Shown: positions 29,683 to 38,712 of the stretch, one piece after another
Layout: each line of letters starts with the position of its first letter
Position numbering within the stretch: the first letter of the stretch is position 1
NCBI RefSeq assembly: GCF_000186865.1
Contig: NW_008705562.1
Coordinates: forward strand, 1,610,210 to 1,674,209
Direction: 5' to 3'
DNA length: 64,000 nt
Origin: Aureococcus anophagefferens
Lineage: Eukaryota; Sar; Pelagophyceae; Pelagomonadales; Pelagomonadaceae
Translations under genes and position numbers: made by a program
The notes under the pieces: generated by a model
What the model was told of the DNA's origin: nothing
Seen by the model: the letters and a program-made list of their open reading frames with translations, nothing else
Database searches by the model: none

Positions 29683-30878
29683 ATGCCGCCGTCGCAGCAT
29701 CGACCTGCGCCTGGCCAGACGCGGCAACCAGTAGTCCAGCGATCCGAGGCGGACCGCGACGCGGATCTGCTTGATGCGGTAGAAGAAAGCGAAGCAGCGG
29801 AATCGGACGCGCAGCGACTACTACCTCTAATGATGGCCGCGTCGCTTACCCGCCCTAATACGGTCCAGCGCGTGGGCTTCACGATGGACCATTCACAACG
29901 CTTCGCATCAAAAGGTATGTATGTCTGTGGTCACAATTCTTCTAGCATTTCAAGTTTCTTTTGTCGTCGCGAATGGGACGAGGAAAACCATGAGGTGATC
30001 CGCACTGGCGAAGTCATCTGGGTAGACTATGTCCTCGCGCGGCGCGGCCTCGCTGTAGAGCGCGCCCTCCAGCTCTCAGGTGCTGCGCTGAGGCCGCTGA
30101 ATATACACGCAGGTCCGGACACAAGCAAAAACCCAAAATTTGACAAGTGCTTCGATGAACAAGGCCGAGAACTTTGGGGGCGGCATGCCCGCGTCCGTGT
30201 TTCGCGCGCTCCGCGCGCGCCGGGACGGCGTGCAGGACCGTGAGCGGCGCGTCTCGGCCGCGCGGCGCGTCGACGCCGCGCGGCGCGTCGACGCCGCGCG
30301 GCGCGTCGACGCCGCGCGGCGCGTCGACGCCGCGCGGCGCGTCGACGCCGCGCGGCTGCCTTTCCCTGTTTAAACCCCATTCTGAAACGGGTTCGAATCG
30401 CAGGTGCATCTACCTGCAAGAAATCTGGCCATTTCCTATGTACGAAGAACCGAAAAATTTGATAGAGCTTCGTCACATACACAGTCTAATGCACCCGAAT
30501 GTCAAACTGTACTCTGACTTAACGCATGCCAACGACGACATCAATGACCTGGACCTTTTCGTCAAAGTGGCCGACACTTTAATTACGAAACTCGGACCCA
30601 GAACCGCCAAAGAGGTGATTGTGAGTTTCGCAAAAAGGCCAACGAGTGCTGCGCTTCTGGATATGCTACATTCTGCCGGACTGGATCAGGGAATCGACTT
30701 TCCAAATAAAACTCTGAAACTGGTACGTCCCGGTGCTCGGCCTTCAGGAGGAGACCGATTCACTCCCATGGGAACTTTGTATGCAAAACACATCTGCAAG
30801 TGCGCCGTGTATTACGCCCAGCTATGGCTGGGCGTGTACGAAATGCCCCGTCGTTTGGGAGGAGGGCGCCGCGGCTAG
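29683..30878 (+). CDS. Unknown protein, lower-GC gene, probably two exons
   Basis: I do not recognise this gene. A frame from ATG 29683 (an earlier ATG at 29566 is only 6 bp after the previous stop) encodes an acidic stretch (DRDADLLDAVEESEAAESDA), then EVIRTGEVIWVDYVLARRGLAVERA and KFDKCFDEQGRELWG. A second frame beginning after TCGAATCGCAG (30403) continues CIYLQEIWPFPMYEEPKNLI and DLFVKVADTLITKLGPRTAK to TAG 30878. Both parts have GC near 50%, far below the neighbours. I infer an intron of about 30180-30403; the donor is not resolved and the intron holds a tandem repeat. A second possible intron (GTATGTATGT near 29917) would alter the first part. Origin by transfer or from a mobile element is possible. 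Confidence 0.4.
30261..30350 (+). repeat. 18 bp minisatellite, five copies
   Basis: The unit CGCGGCGCGTCGACGCCG is repeated exactly five times at 30261-30350, inside the putative intron of the lower-GC gene. It would encode PRGAST repeats in one frame, but the surrounding frame does not join to the flanking exons. Confidence 0.9.
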
Positions 30879-31065
30879 GTAGCTAATGGACCTCGCGCGA
30901 GAGAGTATGTCAAGCCGCCAGTTGAAAAGACCATGTTGTCTTCATGTTGACCATCAATCATAAGTTTTTGCCGATGCGGCCATCTTTTGCATAAGCAGCG
31001 CACGCAGAGCGCGCAGAGCACGCGTTGCGCAGGCTCTAACAGCTACACCTTGTGCAGCGGCAACC

Positions 31066-32064
31066 ATGCCGTCGTCGGCGACCTGGTGGCTCGTCATCTA
31101 CTCGACGACGGGCGCGCTGCAGCCGCTGCTCGTCGACGACCTGCGCCACAGAGGCCTGGCGCCGAAGCGGCTCCTCGGGCCCATGCTCGCCAACTGCGTG
31201 GGCATGGCGCTCGTCGCGCCCGCGCGCGAGGCCTTCGCGCCCGGCGGCGGCGGGTCCTGGGCCGGCGCCGCGCGCGGCGCGTGGCGGACCGTCGCCGTCG
31301 CCGTCGTCCTCGACTTTGGCAGCGCGACGCTCCTCTGCCTGGCGCTGCTAACCTGCGGCGCCGCGGCGTTCACGCTCGTCTACTCGTCCTGCGCGCTCAT
31401 CGTCGCGTGCCTCGGGACCTGCGCGGGCGCGCGCCTCCGGCCCGAGCAGTGGGTCGCCGTCGTCCTCGCGACCGCGGGCATCGTGTCCTACGAGCTCGCC
31501 GGCAGCGACGGGAGCGCCGGGGGCTCGCGCGGCGGGCTCGCGCTCGCGCTCCTCGGGTCTCTGGGGCACAGCGCCATGTTCGTCTATGCCGAACACGCCC
31601 TGAAGGCCTGCGCGAAGGACGGGCTCACGCCGTTCCGCCTGTCGTCGCTCATGGGCGCGGCCGAGGCCGCGGCGCTCGCGGCGTACGTCGCGCTCGTCGT
31701 CGCGCGAAGCGGCGCGCCGGTCGACCCGCGGGCGGCGCTCGCCTACGCGCCGCTCGTTCTGGTCGACTGCGCGCACGCGCTGTCGTTTTTCGCGACGCTC
31801 GGCGACCGCGGCGCCGTGTCCGCGTCCATGCTCAAGGGCGTCCAGGTGCTGGTCGTCTTCGCCGCGTCGGCGGTGCTCTCCTGCGACCCGCCGGCGCGCG
31901 TCGCCGGCTGCGCGAGCCCCGCGAAGGCCGGCGCCGTCGCCGCCGTCGTCGCCGCGCTCGCGCTCTTCCACGGCCGCGACCCGCCGAAGCTCCACCGCGC
32001 CGATTCCCCGCCGGCGCCGCCGTCGCCGCCGCCGTCGCCGCCGTCGCGGCACGCTAAGGTGTGA
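31066..32064 (+). CDS. DMT-superfamily (EamA/SLC35-like) membrane transporter
   Basis: The 332-residue protein has about ten hydrophobic segments evenly spread, without a signal peptide, as in drug/metabolite and nucleotide-sugar transporters. The most family-like stretch is LLTCGAAAFTLVYSSCALIV, followed by EQWVAVVLATAGIVSYELAG, which matches helix 3-5 of EamA/SLC35 proteins (the Q-W-x-x-V-x-x-A-x-x-G-I signature). The second half repeats the pattern (SLGHSAMFVYAEHALK, SASMLKGVQVLVVFAASAVL). The C-terminus is a cytosolic Pro/Ser tail. The substrate cannot be told; Golgi or plastid membrane is plausible. ATG 31066 is preceded by CGGCAACC. Confidence in the superfamily is good, in the subfamily low. 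Confidence 0.75.
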   Translation: MPSSATWWLVIYSTTGALQPLLVDDLRHRGLAPKRLLGPMLANCVGMALVAPAREAFAPGGGGSWAGAARGAWRTVAVAVVLDFGSATLLCLALLTCGAAAFTLVYSSCALIVACLGTCAGARLRPEQWVAVVLATAGIVSYELAGSDGSAGGSRGGLALALLGSLGHSAMFVYAEHALKACAKDGLTPFRLSSLMGAAEAAALAAYVALVVARSGAPVDPRAALAYAPLVLVDCAHALSFFATLGDRGAVSASMLKGVQVLVVFAASAVLSCDPPARVAGCASPAKAGAVAAVVAALALFHGRDPPKLHRADSPPAPPSPPPSPPSRHAKV

Positions 32065-32166
32065 TTGTTGAACCTCGTAAGGCCTTCAACTTTGAGCCTT
32101 CCAAAGTTTCAAACTCAGCAGCTCGCTGGAATCCTTGCTGGGCAGCCCGTCGCTGGCTTCCAGATA

Positions 32167-33466
32167 ATGTCGGTGATGGTCGAGGACTCGACGAGAATGC
32201 AGAATGGGGGCGTGGAGCTGGCGCCGACGACGCCCGTCGTCGACGAGGCGGCGACGGCGCCGCTCGTGGACAGCAAGGCCGTCGAGGTGCGCGACGGCGC
32301 CGGCGTGCGGGAGCCGCCCTCGGGCGTGCGCAAGGAGGACCTGCGGTCGGCGCTCGCCGCGGCGCCGGACGCCGCGTCGCAGAAGAAGATCCTCGTCGGC
32401 GTCATCGAGTCCATGGACAAGGACGGCGACGGCGTCATCGACAAGCAGGAGATCCTCGAGTTCGCGCGCGCGTACGCCGGGCACGTCGAGGCGGAGGCCG
32501 GCTACAAGTCGCAGGTCCGCGCGCTCGCCGTCGTCGGGACCGTCGTCTGCTGCCTCGTGCTCACGATCATTCTGGGGACCTGGGGCCTCACCTACGACGT
32601 CGTCAAGGACAACAACAGCGACCTCAAGGACATGATCAAGCAGTTCGAGGACGGGTCCGAGATCCTGCGGGACCGCGACACGGGGCTCGCCATCTCGACG
32701 AACGTCAACACCTTCGACGCGCCCCTCGCCTACCTCGCCTACGTGCCCGACGCCTAGGTGGCCAAGGTGTCGAGCGTCGAGGTCGTCGAGGCGGGCTACG
32801 CCGTCGACGGCGGCGCGAACGGCACGCGCTACGTCGACATGACGCACACGCTCCAGGTCGCGGCCGTCGCCCGCCCCGGCGGCGGCGCGTTCCCGGTGGT
32901 CGTGACGGCGACCACGGGCGCGACGGTGACCCTGAGCGGCCTCGAGGCCGGGACCTACGCCTCAAGCTCCGCGACGTTCGACTTCTCGCCCGTGTGCACG
33001 ACGTGCTCCGCGACGTCCTTCGTCGAGGCCGACGACACGACGGCGGCCTACGACGCCATGCTCGACGACCTGGGCGTCGACAGCCTCGACCGGCGCCGGC
33101 GCCTCGACGAGTACTGCGACGACGCGCCGGACGGCGCGGACTACGCGGCCGCGTGCGTGCTCGCGGACGTCGGCGCGAGCTGCGCGGCGGCGTGCGGCGC
33201 CGCGGGCAAGACGTGCTCCGCGGACGGCATGGCGCTCTACGCGTCCGCGGACTGGTACGGCTCCGCGGACGGGCTCGCGGCCATGGTCGACGCGCTCGGC
33301 TTCGAGGATTGCTCCAATCAAGAACGGCGCGTGCTACCCCGTCGGCGCGGACAAGGACGACAGCCGCTACAAGTGCGACAAGGTCACGACGACGACCGAC
33401 GCGTTCCGCGTCTGCTGCTGCGGCTCCGTCGTCACCGCCGCGCCCACGACCGACGACTCGCAGTAG
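32167..33466 (+). pseudogene. Broken gene for an EF-hand, single-pass membrane protein (in-frame stop plus frameshift)
   Basis: From ATG 32167 the frame encodes a basic/acidic N-terminus, one EF-hand (ESMDKDGDGVIDKQEILEFA; loop D-K-D-G-D-G-V-I-D-K-Q-E) and a membrane helix (VRALAVVGTVVCCLVLTIIL). A lumenal domain follows and ends at TAG 32755-32757. The same frame then continues without pause (VAKVSSVEVVEAGYAVDGG) for another 180 residues with Cys-rich sequence. Around 33305-33325 the coding shifts by one base, after DCS, into IKNGACYPVGADKDDSRYKC and ends at TAG 33464-33466. I read this as one gene of about 430 residues with a nonsense codon and a +1 frameshift, or sequencing errors at both points. 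The short frame ending at 32757 could still be expressed as a truncated protein. Confidence 0.7.
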
Positions 33467-33488
33467 GCACGGAAGCCCGATATCAACA

Positions 33489-33544
33489 AATCGGCGGGTA
33501 GACATTGAAGCAAACACTGAATTCCTCGGCGGGTAGACATTGAA
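33489..33544 (+). repeat. Two copies of a 20 bp direct repeat
   Basis: TCGGCGGGTAGACATTGAAG occurs twice in the region between the broken EF-hand gene and the channel fragment (about 33491-33510 and 33525-33544). The stretch 33467-33727 contains no other feature I can name. Confidence 0.7.
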
Positions 33545-33727
33545 GAAAACCCCTAAAAGCTCGTGTCCTTACTCCTCCGAAGCAGCCCCGAAGAGCATAA
33601 TGCTGCTGGCGGGGCGCCCGGGATCGACCTAGATCCCCACCGCCCCGGATCGACCTCGATCCTCGCCGCCCGACGTCGACCGAGCGACGGCCGCGCTGGT
33701 GGGGTTGTGTCGAGGTCGACCGCCGCC

Positions 33728-34615
33728 ATGGCGCAGCGGTACCACCCCGTGCCCGTGGAGATCCCGACGCTGCCGCCGGCGCCCGGCGGCGAGCAGGAGC
33801 TCGTCGCGTCGCCGCGGAGCCCCCTGTCGCCGGGCATGCGGCAGCGCTCGCCGCCGCCGCCGCCGCGGCGCGCGATCGGCGAGGCGCCCCAGTCCTACCC
33901 GAGCGAGCTCGCGGACGCGACGAGCAGCCCGAAGAAGCGGCCGACGCGGACGTTCAAGATCCGCGCGGGCCCGCCGCGCGTCGTCGGCGGCGTCAAGTGG
34001 CCCGCGGACGTGCAGAAGCGGCGCGTGTCGCCGAGCGTCTTCGACCTCGACACGGACGAGCTCGTGCGGCTCCACGAGGAGGCGGAGCGGCTCGTCGAGT
34101 TCCCCGCGACGGCGCGGAGCCTCGACCCGCACGGCGCCTGCAGCCGCGTCTGGCAGCTGCTCATGATCCCGGCGATGATCTTCTCGTCGCTCATGGCGCC
34201 CTTCGAGATCTTCTTCGAGCTCGACGAGGCCTGCGCGCTCGTCTGGCCGACCCTCGTCCTGGACGCGTACTTCTACTTCGACCTCGTCGTCAACTTCCAC
34301 ACGGGCTACTTCGACCACGACGCGCGGCGCTTCGTCACGGGCCGCTGGGACGTGGCCAGGGGCTACCTCCGGGGCTGGTTCGCCGTCGACTTTTTGGCGT
34401 CCGTGCCCAGGGACATGCTCTACGCGCACGTCGAGGGGCTCTACTTCAACCACTGCGGCCTGCCCATGCAGGACGACGACCAGAAGACGCTGCCCTTCGA
34501 CCTGTCGCCCCTCGACTGCCTCCGCCTCCTCCGCGTCCTCCGCGTCTTCCGCCTCGGCCGCATCGTGTCCCGCCTCGACCTCCTCGGCATGCACTACAAC
34601 ACGGGGATCTACTAA
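33728..34615 (+). CDS. Voltage-sensor-only fragment of a CNG/EAG/HCN-type channel
   Basis: The 295-residue protein starts at ATG 33728 (GCCGCCATGG context). After a Pro/Ser/Arg-rich N-terminus, it shows S1 (LLMIPAMIFSSLMAPFEIFF), then WPTLVLDAYFYFDLVVNFHTG and WDVARGYLRGWFAVDFLASVP (the S2-S3 signature of EAG/HCN/CNG channels), then S4 with Arg at every third position (RLLRVLRVFRLGRIVSRL). The frame ends eleven residues later (MHYNTGIY, stop), before S5, the pore or any cNBD. Its stop overlaps the stop of the minus-strand fucosyltransferase gene. Either the gene lost its pore half, or it makes a voltage-sensor-only protein; known stand-alone voltage sensors (Hv1, VSP) have different S4 contexts. 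Nothing of a pore is found on the plus strand downstream. Confidence 0.85.
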   Translation: MAQRYHPVPVEIPTLPPAPGGEQELVASPRSPLSPGMRQRSPPPPPRRAIGEAPQSYPSELADATSSPKKRPTRTFKIRAGPPRVVGGVKWPADVQKRRVSPSVFDLDTDELVRLHEEAERLVEFPATARSLDPHGACSRVWQLLMIPAMIFSSLMAPFEIFFELDEACALVWPTLVLDAYFYFDLVVNFHTGYFDHDARRFVTGRWDVARGYLRGWFAVDFLASVPRDMLYAHVEGLYFNHCGLPMQDDDQKTLPFDLSPLDCLRLLRVLRVFRLGRIVSRLDLLGMHYNTGIY

Positions 34616-36063
34616 TACGCGTCCCGCCAGGCGCCGCCGCTCGGCGACCGGAGCTCGGGGCAGGCGCCCCGGTCGACGCACATGGACGCGAAGATGAACC
34701 GCGCGAAGAGGCTCTCCGCGGGCTTGCCGACGAAGCGGTCGCAGGAACCCATGAGGCTCCAGGCGACGAGCCACTGGAGCAGCTCCTCGCCGCCGACGTC
34801 CTCGCCCGTGGTCGGGTCGCGGAGGTAGTCGAGCGCGCAGGTCGGCGGCGCGCGGTACCGCGGCGCCGCGCCGTCCGCCGCGCGCGCGGCCGCCGCGCGC
34901 CGCGCCATCTTCACCGCGCGCGCGCAGCCGCCCTGGTGCTTCACGGCGCCGAGGCCCAGGCGGTTGATGCGCGCCGTGGACTGGAGGGGCCGGCCCGCGG
35001 GCACGGACACGACGGGCACGCCGTACCGCGCCGCCGCGGCCGGCGCGGCGTCCAGGATGTCGCGGTCGTCCGTCGTCAGCAGGACAACGTCGCCCGGGCC
35101 CGCGCGCGCGCCGACGGCCGCGCGCACGTAGTCGTCGAGCGTGAGGTTGAAGGACGCGTCGCGGGGCCGCGCCCGGAGCCAGACCTCCGTGAGCTTGTCG
35201 CCGTGGCGCACGTGGACGGCCGCGCACCGCGCGCGCGCGGCCCACGCGGGCGTCTCGGACACCCAGCGCCGCGACCGCGCGGCGACGGCCGCGCGCGTCC
35301 GCGCGTTCGGCCGCAGCGCGGTCACGAGCAGCGTCGCGAGGCTCGCGGCGCCGGCGTCGTAGAGCTCCCGCGCCATGCCCAGGCCCTCGCCGAACTGCGA
35401 CCGCGCCGCCTCGAGCTCGGGGTCCGCGCGCCAGCACGACGACCCCGCGGGCGCGCGGTCGCGGCACCGCAGCGCCGCGCCCTCGACGTGGCGCGCCAGG
35501 CCCTTCTTCCCGCAGGGCTCGAGCAGCGCCGCCGCCGGGAACGGCGCCGCGCACGCCGTCGACGGCAGGAAGTAGCACCCGAGGCCCTCGCACGCCGCGT
35601 CGGACGCGTTGCCGTAGCCCCAGCCCCGCGGCACGACGGCCAGGCTCGGCGCGCGCCGACCGATGCTCGCCTCCAGCGCCCGCGCGAGGCCCATCATGTG
35701 CATGCCGAAGAAGCCGCCGCCGCCCGGGACGCTCGCGACGCGCACGCTCGCGCAGGGGCTCCCGTGGAGCGCGCAGTCGAGCAGGGCGAGGTAGCGGTCC
35801 CGCCGCGCGTCGGCCGGGAAACGCTCGAGCGTCGCGCCGTCCGGCGCCTCGCCGGCGACGCGCCAGCGCACGCGCGGCGCCAGGAACCGGTCGACGAGGG
35901 AGCCGAGACCGTCGCCGCCCGGCGGCGCGGCGACGCGGATCGCGTCGCAGCGCTCGGCCGCGGCCGCGAGCGACGCGAGCGTGTCCTGCGGCGTCGTCCA
36001 CGGCACGTCGCAGGTTGCGTGCGCGCGCGCCGCGACGACGAGCGCGATGGGCAGCCCCCTCAT
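34612..36063 (-). CDS. GT23/FUT8-like fucosyltransferase, secretory pathway
   Basis: The 483-residue protein has a signal peptide or anchor (MRGLPIALVVAARAHA). The key stretch is CAAVHVRHGDKLTEVW (about residues 280-295), corresponding to the HxRxxDK-type motif that binds GDP-fucose in alpha-1,6-fucosyltransferases and related protein O-fucosyltransferases. It is followed by VVLLTTDDRDILDA, typical of the next strand, and near the end by SLMGSCDRFVGKPAESLFAR, matching the conserved motif with an FxG/S step that lines the donor site. Many Cys suggest a lumenal enzyme. It probably adds fucose to glycans in the Golgi. The stop (TAG on the minus strand at 34614-34612) overlaps the stop of the plus-strand channel fragment. 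A GTTCAA element lies at 36080-36085, just upstream. Confidence 0.75.
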   Translation of the reverse strand: MRGLPIALVVAARAHATCDVPWTTPQDTLASLAAAAERCDAIRVAAPPGGDGLGSLVDRFLAPRVRWRVAGEAPDGATLERFPADARRDRYLALLDCALHGSPCASVRVASVPGGGGFFGMHMMGLARALEASIGRRAPSLAVVPRGWGYGNASDAACEGLGCYFLPSTACAAPFPAAALLEPCGKKGLARHVEGAALRCRDRAPAGSSCWRADPELEAARSQFGEGLGMARELYDAGAASLATLLVTALRPNARTRAAVAARSRRWVSETPAWAARARCAAVHVRHGDKLTEVWLRARPRDASFNLTLDDYVRAAVGARAGPGDVVLLTTDDRDILDAAPAAAARYGVPVVSVPAGRPLQSTARINRLGLGAVKHQGGCARAVKMARRAAAARAADGAAPRYRAPPTCALDYLRDPTTGEDVGGEELLQWLVAWSLMGSCDRFVGKPAESLFARFIFASMCVDRGACPELRSPSGGAWRDAY

Positions 36064-36098
36064 GCCATCGTTTCCAAGGGTTCAACCACAGGTGCAAG

Positions 36099-37721
36099 TT
36101 ACCCGTCGAGGAGCCGCGCGGCGAGGACGCGCCTCTTCCGCCGCCGCCGCTTGCGCTTGTCGCCGCCGTCGCCGCCGCGCACGCGCGTGTCGACGCCCGC
36201 GGCGGCGCAGCGGCGCTTGAGGTCGCCGTAGCTCAGGCCGTCGACGACGCGGCACCGCGCGGCGCGATCCGCGTCGAGGTCGTCCCCGAGTCGGCGGTCG
36301 CCCGCGGCGACGGCGGCGTCGACGGCGGCCTCGAGGCGGGCGACCTGGCCCTCGAGGAGGGGCGGCGGGCAGTCGAGGCGGTCCGCGGCGGCGACGAGGA
36401 GCGCGGCGGCGCCGTCGTCGGCGTCGCCGGCGCCGGCGTCGTCGGCGCCGGCGGCCGCGTCGTCGTCGCCTTCGTCGGCGCCGTCGTCGCCGTTGTCGCC
36501 GGCGTCGAGCGCGCGCGCGCGCGCGTCGAGCGCGTCGGCGAAGCGGTCGCCGGCGGCGCGCGACGGGTCCGTCGACGGCACGCGGTCCCGGAGCGCGTCG
36601 GCGACCAACGCCGCGTAGGCCGCGGGCGCGCGCGCGGCGCCGCCGAGCGCCCAGGGCACGGCCGGGGGCTCCGCGGCGCCGCGGAGCTCGCCCGGCGCGT
36701 AGTAGCGGCGCGCGGCGGCGACGAGGGCCGCGGCCGCGCGCGCGTCGCCCGCGGGACCGTCGTCGCCCGCGGCGCGCGCGAGGCGGAGGAGCCGCGCGGC
36801 TCCCGCCCCGAGCGCGTCCCGGAGCGGCCCGTCGGCGACGAGCGCGCGCGCCGCCGCCGCGAGGCCCGCGTCGTCGGCGAGCGGCGGCCAGGGCGCGCCG
36901 CCGGCGAAGCGGAGCTCCGCGGCGAGGAGGATCTCGCCGGGCGCCGGCGCGCGGTCCGGCGCGAAGAGCAGCGCGCCGCCGGGCCCGAGCCGCCGCCGCG
37001 CGTCGTCGCCGAGGCCCCGGCGCCAGCAGCCCAGGTAGGGGATCGCGCCGGCCCAGGCCCAGGCCGACAGGTCGCAGGCCGACAGGTCCACGGCGCCGCG
37101 GCGGCACGCGGCGTAGACGAGCGGCAGGACCGCCTCGACGCCGGCGCTCTCGCGCGCGTCCGCGTCGCGCGCGGCGCCGTCGACGCCGTCGTCCGGCGGC
37201 GGCGGCGGCGCGTCCGGGAGCCGCGGCGCGGGCCCCTGCTCGCCCCTCAGCCGCCGCCGCCGCTCGCGGCTCCGCGCGGCGTCGCGCGACGCGCTCGGGA
37301 CCTTGCGCCTCTTCGCCGCGGGCGCGGCGCCGTCGCCGCGCCGCGCGGCGGCGGCGTAGGCGCGCCAGGCCTCGTCGACGGCGGCGACGCAGCCCTCGGC
37401 GACGCCGCAGTCGCGCACGAGCGCCCCGGCGACGGCGCGCGCGACGGCGCCGAGGCCGTCGAGGAGCGCGTCGAGCTCGGGCAGCGGCGGCCGCGCCTTC
37501 TTGTTCGCCGCGCCGCTCTTCCGGCCCGTCTTCTCCCGCCGCCGCAGGAGCCGCCCGCCGGACGTGTAGAGCGCCGCCTCCTCCTCCCAGGCGTCGAAGG
37601 CCGTGTTCTGGAACTCCTGCGACTCCATGCCGCAGTCGAGGCACACGGCGTAGCGGCCGTCGTGCTCCGTGTCGAAGCGCTTCGACCCGCAGCGCTCGCA
37701 GATCATCTCGCGGCGCTCCAT
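36099..37721 (-). CDS. TAF1B/Rrn7-like RNA polymerase I initiation factor
   Basis: ATG 37721 starts a 540-residue protein opening with MERREMICERCGSKRF and, about 14 residues later, CLDCGMES: a C-x2-C/C-x2-C zinc ribbon at the very N-terminus, followed by QNTAFDAWEEE. This is the hallmark of TAF1B/Rrn7, the TFIIB-like subunit of the Pol I core factor (SL1), which positions RNA polymerase I at the rDNA promoter in the nucleolus. The middle is Ala-rich helical, consistent with degenerate cyclin folds (LLPLVYAACRRGAVDLSACDLSAWAW is the best-fitting part, though read in pieces). The C-terminus has a SAP-like motif (LSYGDLKRRCAAAGVDTRVR) and a basic patch. The upstream in-frame extension to 38072 crosses the RRP8 gene and is rejected. 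It shares a 150 bp promoter with RRP8. Confidence 0.75.
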   Translation of the reverse strand: MERREMICERCGSKRFDTEHDGRYAVCLDCGMESQEFQNTAFDAWEEEAALYTSGGRLLRRREKTGRKSGAANKKARPPLPELDALLDGLGAVARAVAGALVRDCGVAEGCVAAVDEAWRAYAAAARRGDGAAPAAKRRKVPSASRDAARSRERRRRLRGEQGPAPRLPDAPPPPPDDGVDGAARDADARESAGVEAVLPLVYAACRRGAVDLSACDLSAWAWAGAIPYLGCWRRGLGDDARRRLGPGGALLFAPDRAPAPGEILLAAELRFAGGAPWPPLADDAGLAAAARALVADGPLRDALGAGAARLLRLARAAGDDGPAGDARAAAALVAAARRYYAPGELRGAAEPPAVPWALGGAARAPAAYAALVADALRDRVPSTDPSRAAGDRFADALDARARALDAGDNGDDGADEGDDDAAAGADDAGAGDADDGAAALLVAAADRLDCPPPLLEGQVARLEAAVDAAVAAGDRRLGDDLDADRAARCRVVDGLSYGDLKRRCAAAGVDTRVRGGDGGDKRKRRRRKRRVLAARLLDG

Positions 37722-37839
37722 CGTGTTTTTAGCTCGGTCGCGACCACGTGGTTTATGACGGCAGAGAACGGCGTCTCGCGCGCGGCGGCGCGCCCATGGC
37801 CTAGGCGCCTCTCCGGCGTCCGGCCCGGCAACGTTTTGG
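37722..37839. promoter_or_regulatory. Bidirectional promoter between the Pol I factor and RRP8
   Basis: The start codons are 118-155 bp apart on opposite strands. The interval includes CGTTTTGGTTGCGG and AGCTCGGTCGCGACC. No TATA box is seen. Both products act in the nucleolus in rRNA production, so shared control makes sense. Confidence 0.5.
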
Positions 37840-38694
37840 TTGCGGCCGACCGTGCCCAAAGCGACAAAAGCAAGCATGGGCAAGAGCTCGAAGCAAAAGA
37901 AGCGCCAGCAAAAGGCCGGGAAGAAGGAGCACCCGGTGGCGCAGAAGCCAAAGGCTTCGCCACCACCACCAGCGCACGCGTCCGCGCCGCAACCGGCGAA
38001 GAAGACGGCCCTCAGCGCGCTCCAGGAAAAGTTGCTGAAGAAGCTGTCCGGCGGGCGCTTCCGGCAGCTCAACGAGGACCTCTACACGTCGTCCGGCAGC
38101 GCGAACTTCGCGCGCTTCAGCGCGGACCCCGAGCTCGCCGACGCCTACCACCGGGGCTTCCGGGAGCAGGCGCGGGGCTGGCCCGAGAACCCGCTCGACG
38201 CGATCATCGCGGCGCTCGCGTCCGGCCCCCGGCGCGTCGTCGCCGACTTTGGCTGCGGCGACGCGCGCCTCGCGGCGGAGCTGAACGCGACGCACGAGGT
38301 CCACTCCTTCGACCTCGTCGCGACGGCCCCGGGCGTCGTCGCGTGCAACATCGAGCGCGTGCCGCTCGCGGCCGCGTCCGTGGACGTCGCCGTCTTCTGC
38401 CTCGCGCTCATGGGCCCGAGCCACTGGGCGTTCCTGCGGGAGGCGCACCGCGTGCTGCGGCCGGACGGCGAGCTCCGCGTCACGGAGGTCAAGAGCCGCT
38501 TCGACGACGCCAAGGGCGGCGTCGCGGGCTTCGTCGCGGGCGCCCGGGCCCTCGGCTTCGACGAGGTCCGGCGCGACGCCAAGAACAAGATGTTCGTCGC
38601 CTTCGTCTTCCGCAAGGCCGACCGAAAACCCGACGCCGCGAAGCTCGCGAAGGTCGGCTTCGCGTTCCGCGCGTGCCTCTACAAGAAGCGCTAA
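37840..38694 (+). CDS. RRP8: RRP8, rRNA (adenine-N1)-methyltransferase
   Basis: The protein is 284 residues from ATG 37840 or 272 from ATG 37876 (MGKSSKQKKRQQK, probably the true start). After a Lys-rich N-terminus it follows the Rrp8 family closely: LSGGRFRQLNEDLYTSSG, AYHRGFREQARGWPENPLD, the SAM-binding VVADFGCGDARLAAEL (about residue 133), VHSFDLVATAPGVVACNI, the VDVAVFCLALMG strand, FLREAHRVLRPDGELRVTEV and a conserved SRF. Rrp8 is a nucleolar Rossmann-fold methyltransferase that makes m1A in helix 25.1 of the large-subunit rRNA; its animal homologue also takes part in rDNA silencing. The length is normal for the core. It converges on PRP39 with 18 bp between stops. Confidence 0.95.
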   Translation: MRPTVPKATKASMGKSSKQKKRQQKAGKKEHPVAQKPKASPPPPAHASAPQPAKKTALSALQEKLLKKLSGGRFRQLNEDLYTSSGSANFARFSADPELADAYHRGFREQARGWPENPLDAIIAALASGPRRVVADFGCGDARLAAELNATHEVHSFDLVATAPGVVACNIERVPLAAASVDVAVFCLALMGPSHWAFLREAHRVLRPDGELRVTEVKSRFDDAKGGVAGFVAGARALGFDEVRRDAKNKMFVAFVFRKADRKPDAAKLAKVGFAFRACLYKKR

Positions 38695-38712
38695 GGGCGG
38701 GTGACGTGGACC

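Noticed and set aside
30261..30350. CRISPR-like array
   Set aside because: The 18 bp units are contiguous without spacers; it is a minisatellite in a eukaryotic intron.
32755..32757. Programmed stop-codon readthrough in the EF-hand gene
   Set aside because: The codon is TAG, not a selenocysteine TGA, no supporting structure is evident, and the same gene has a second lesion at 33310; a nonsense change or error is simpler.
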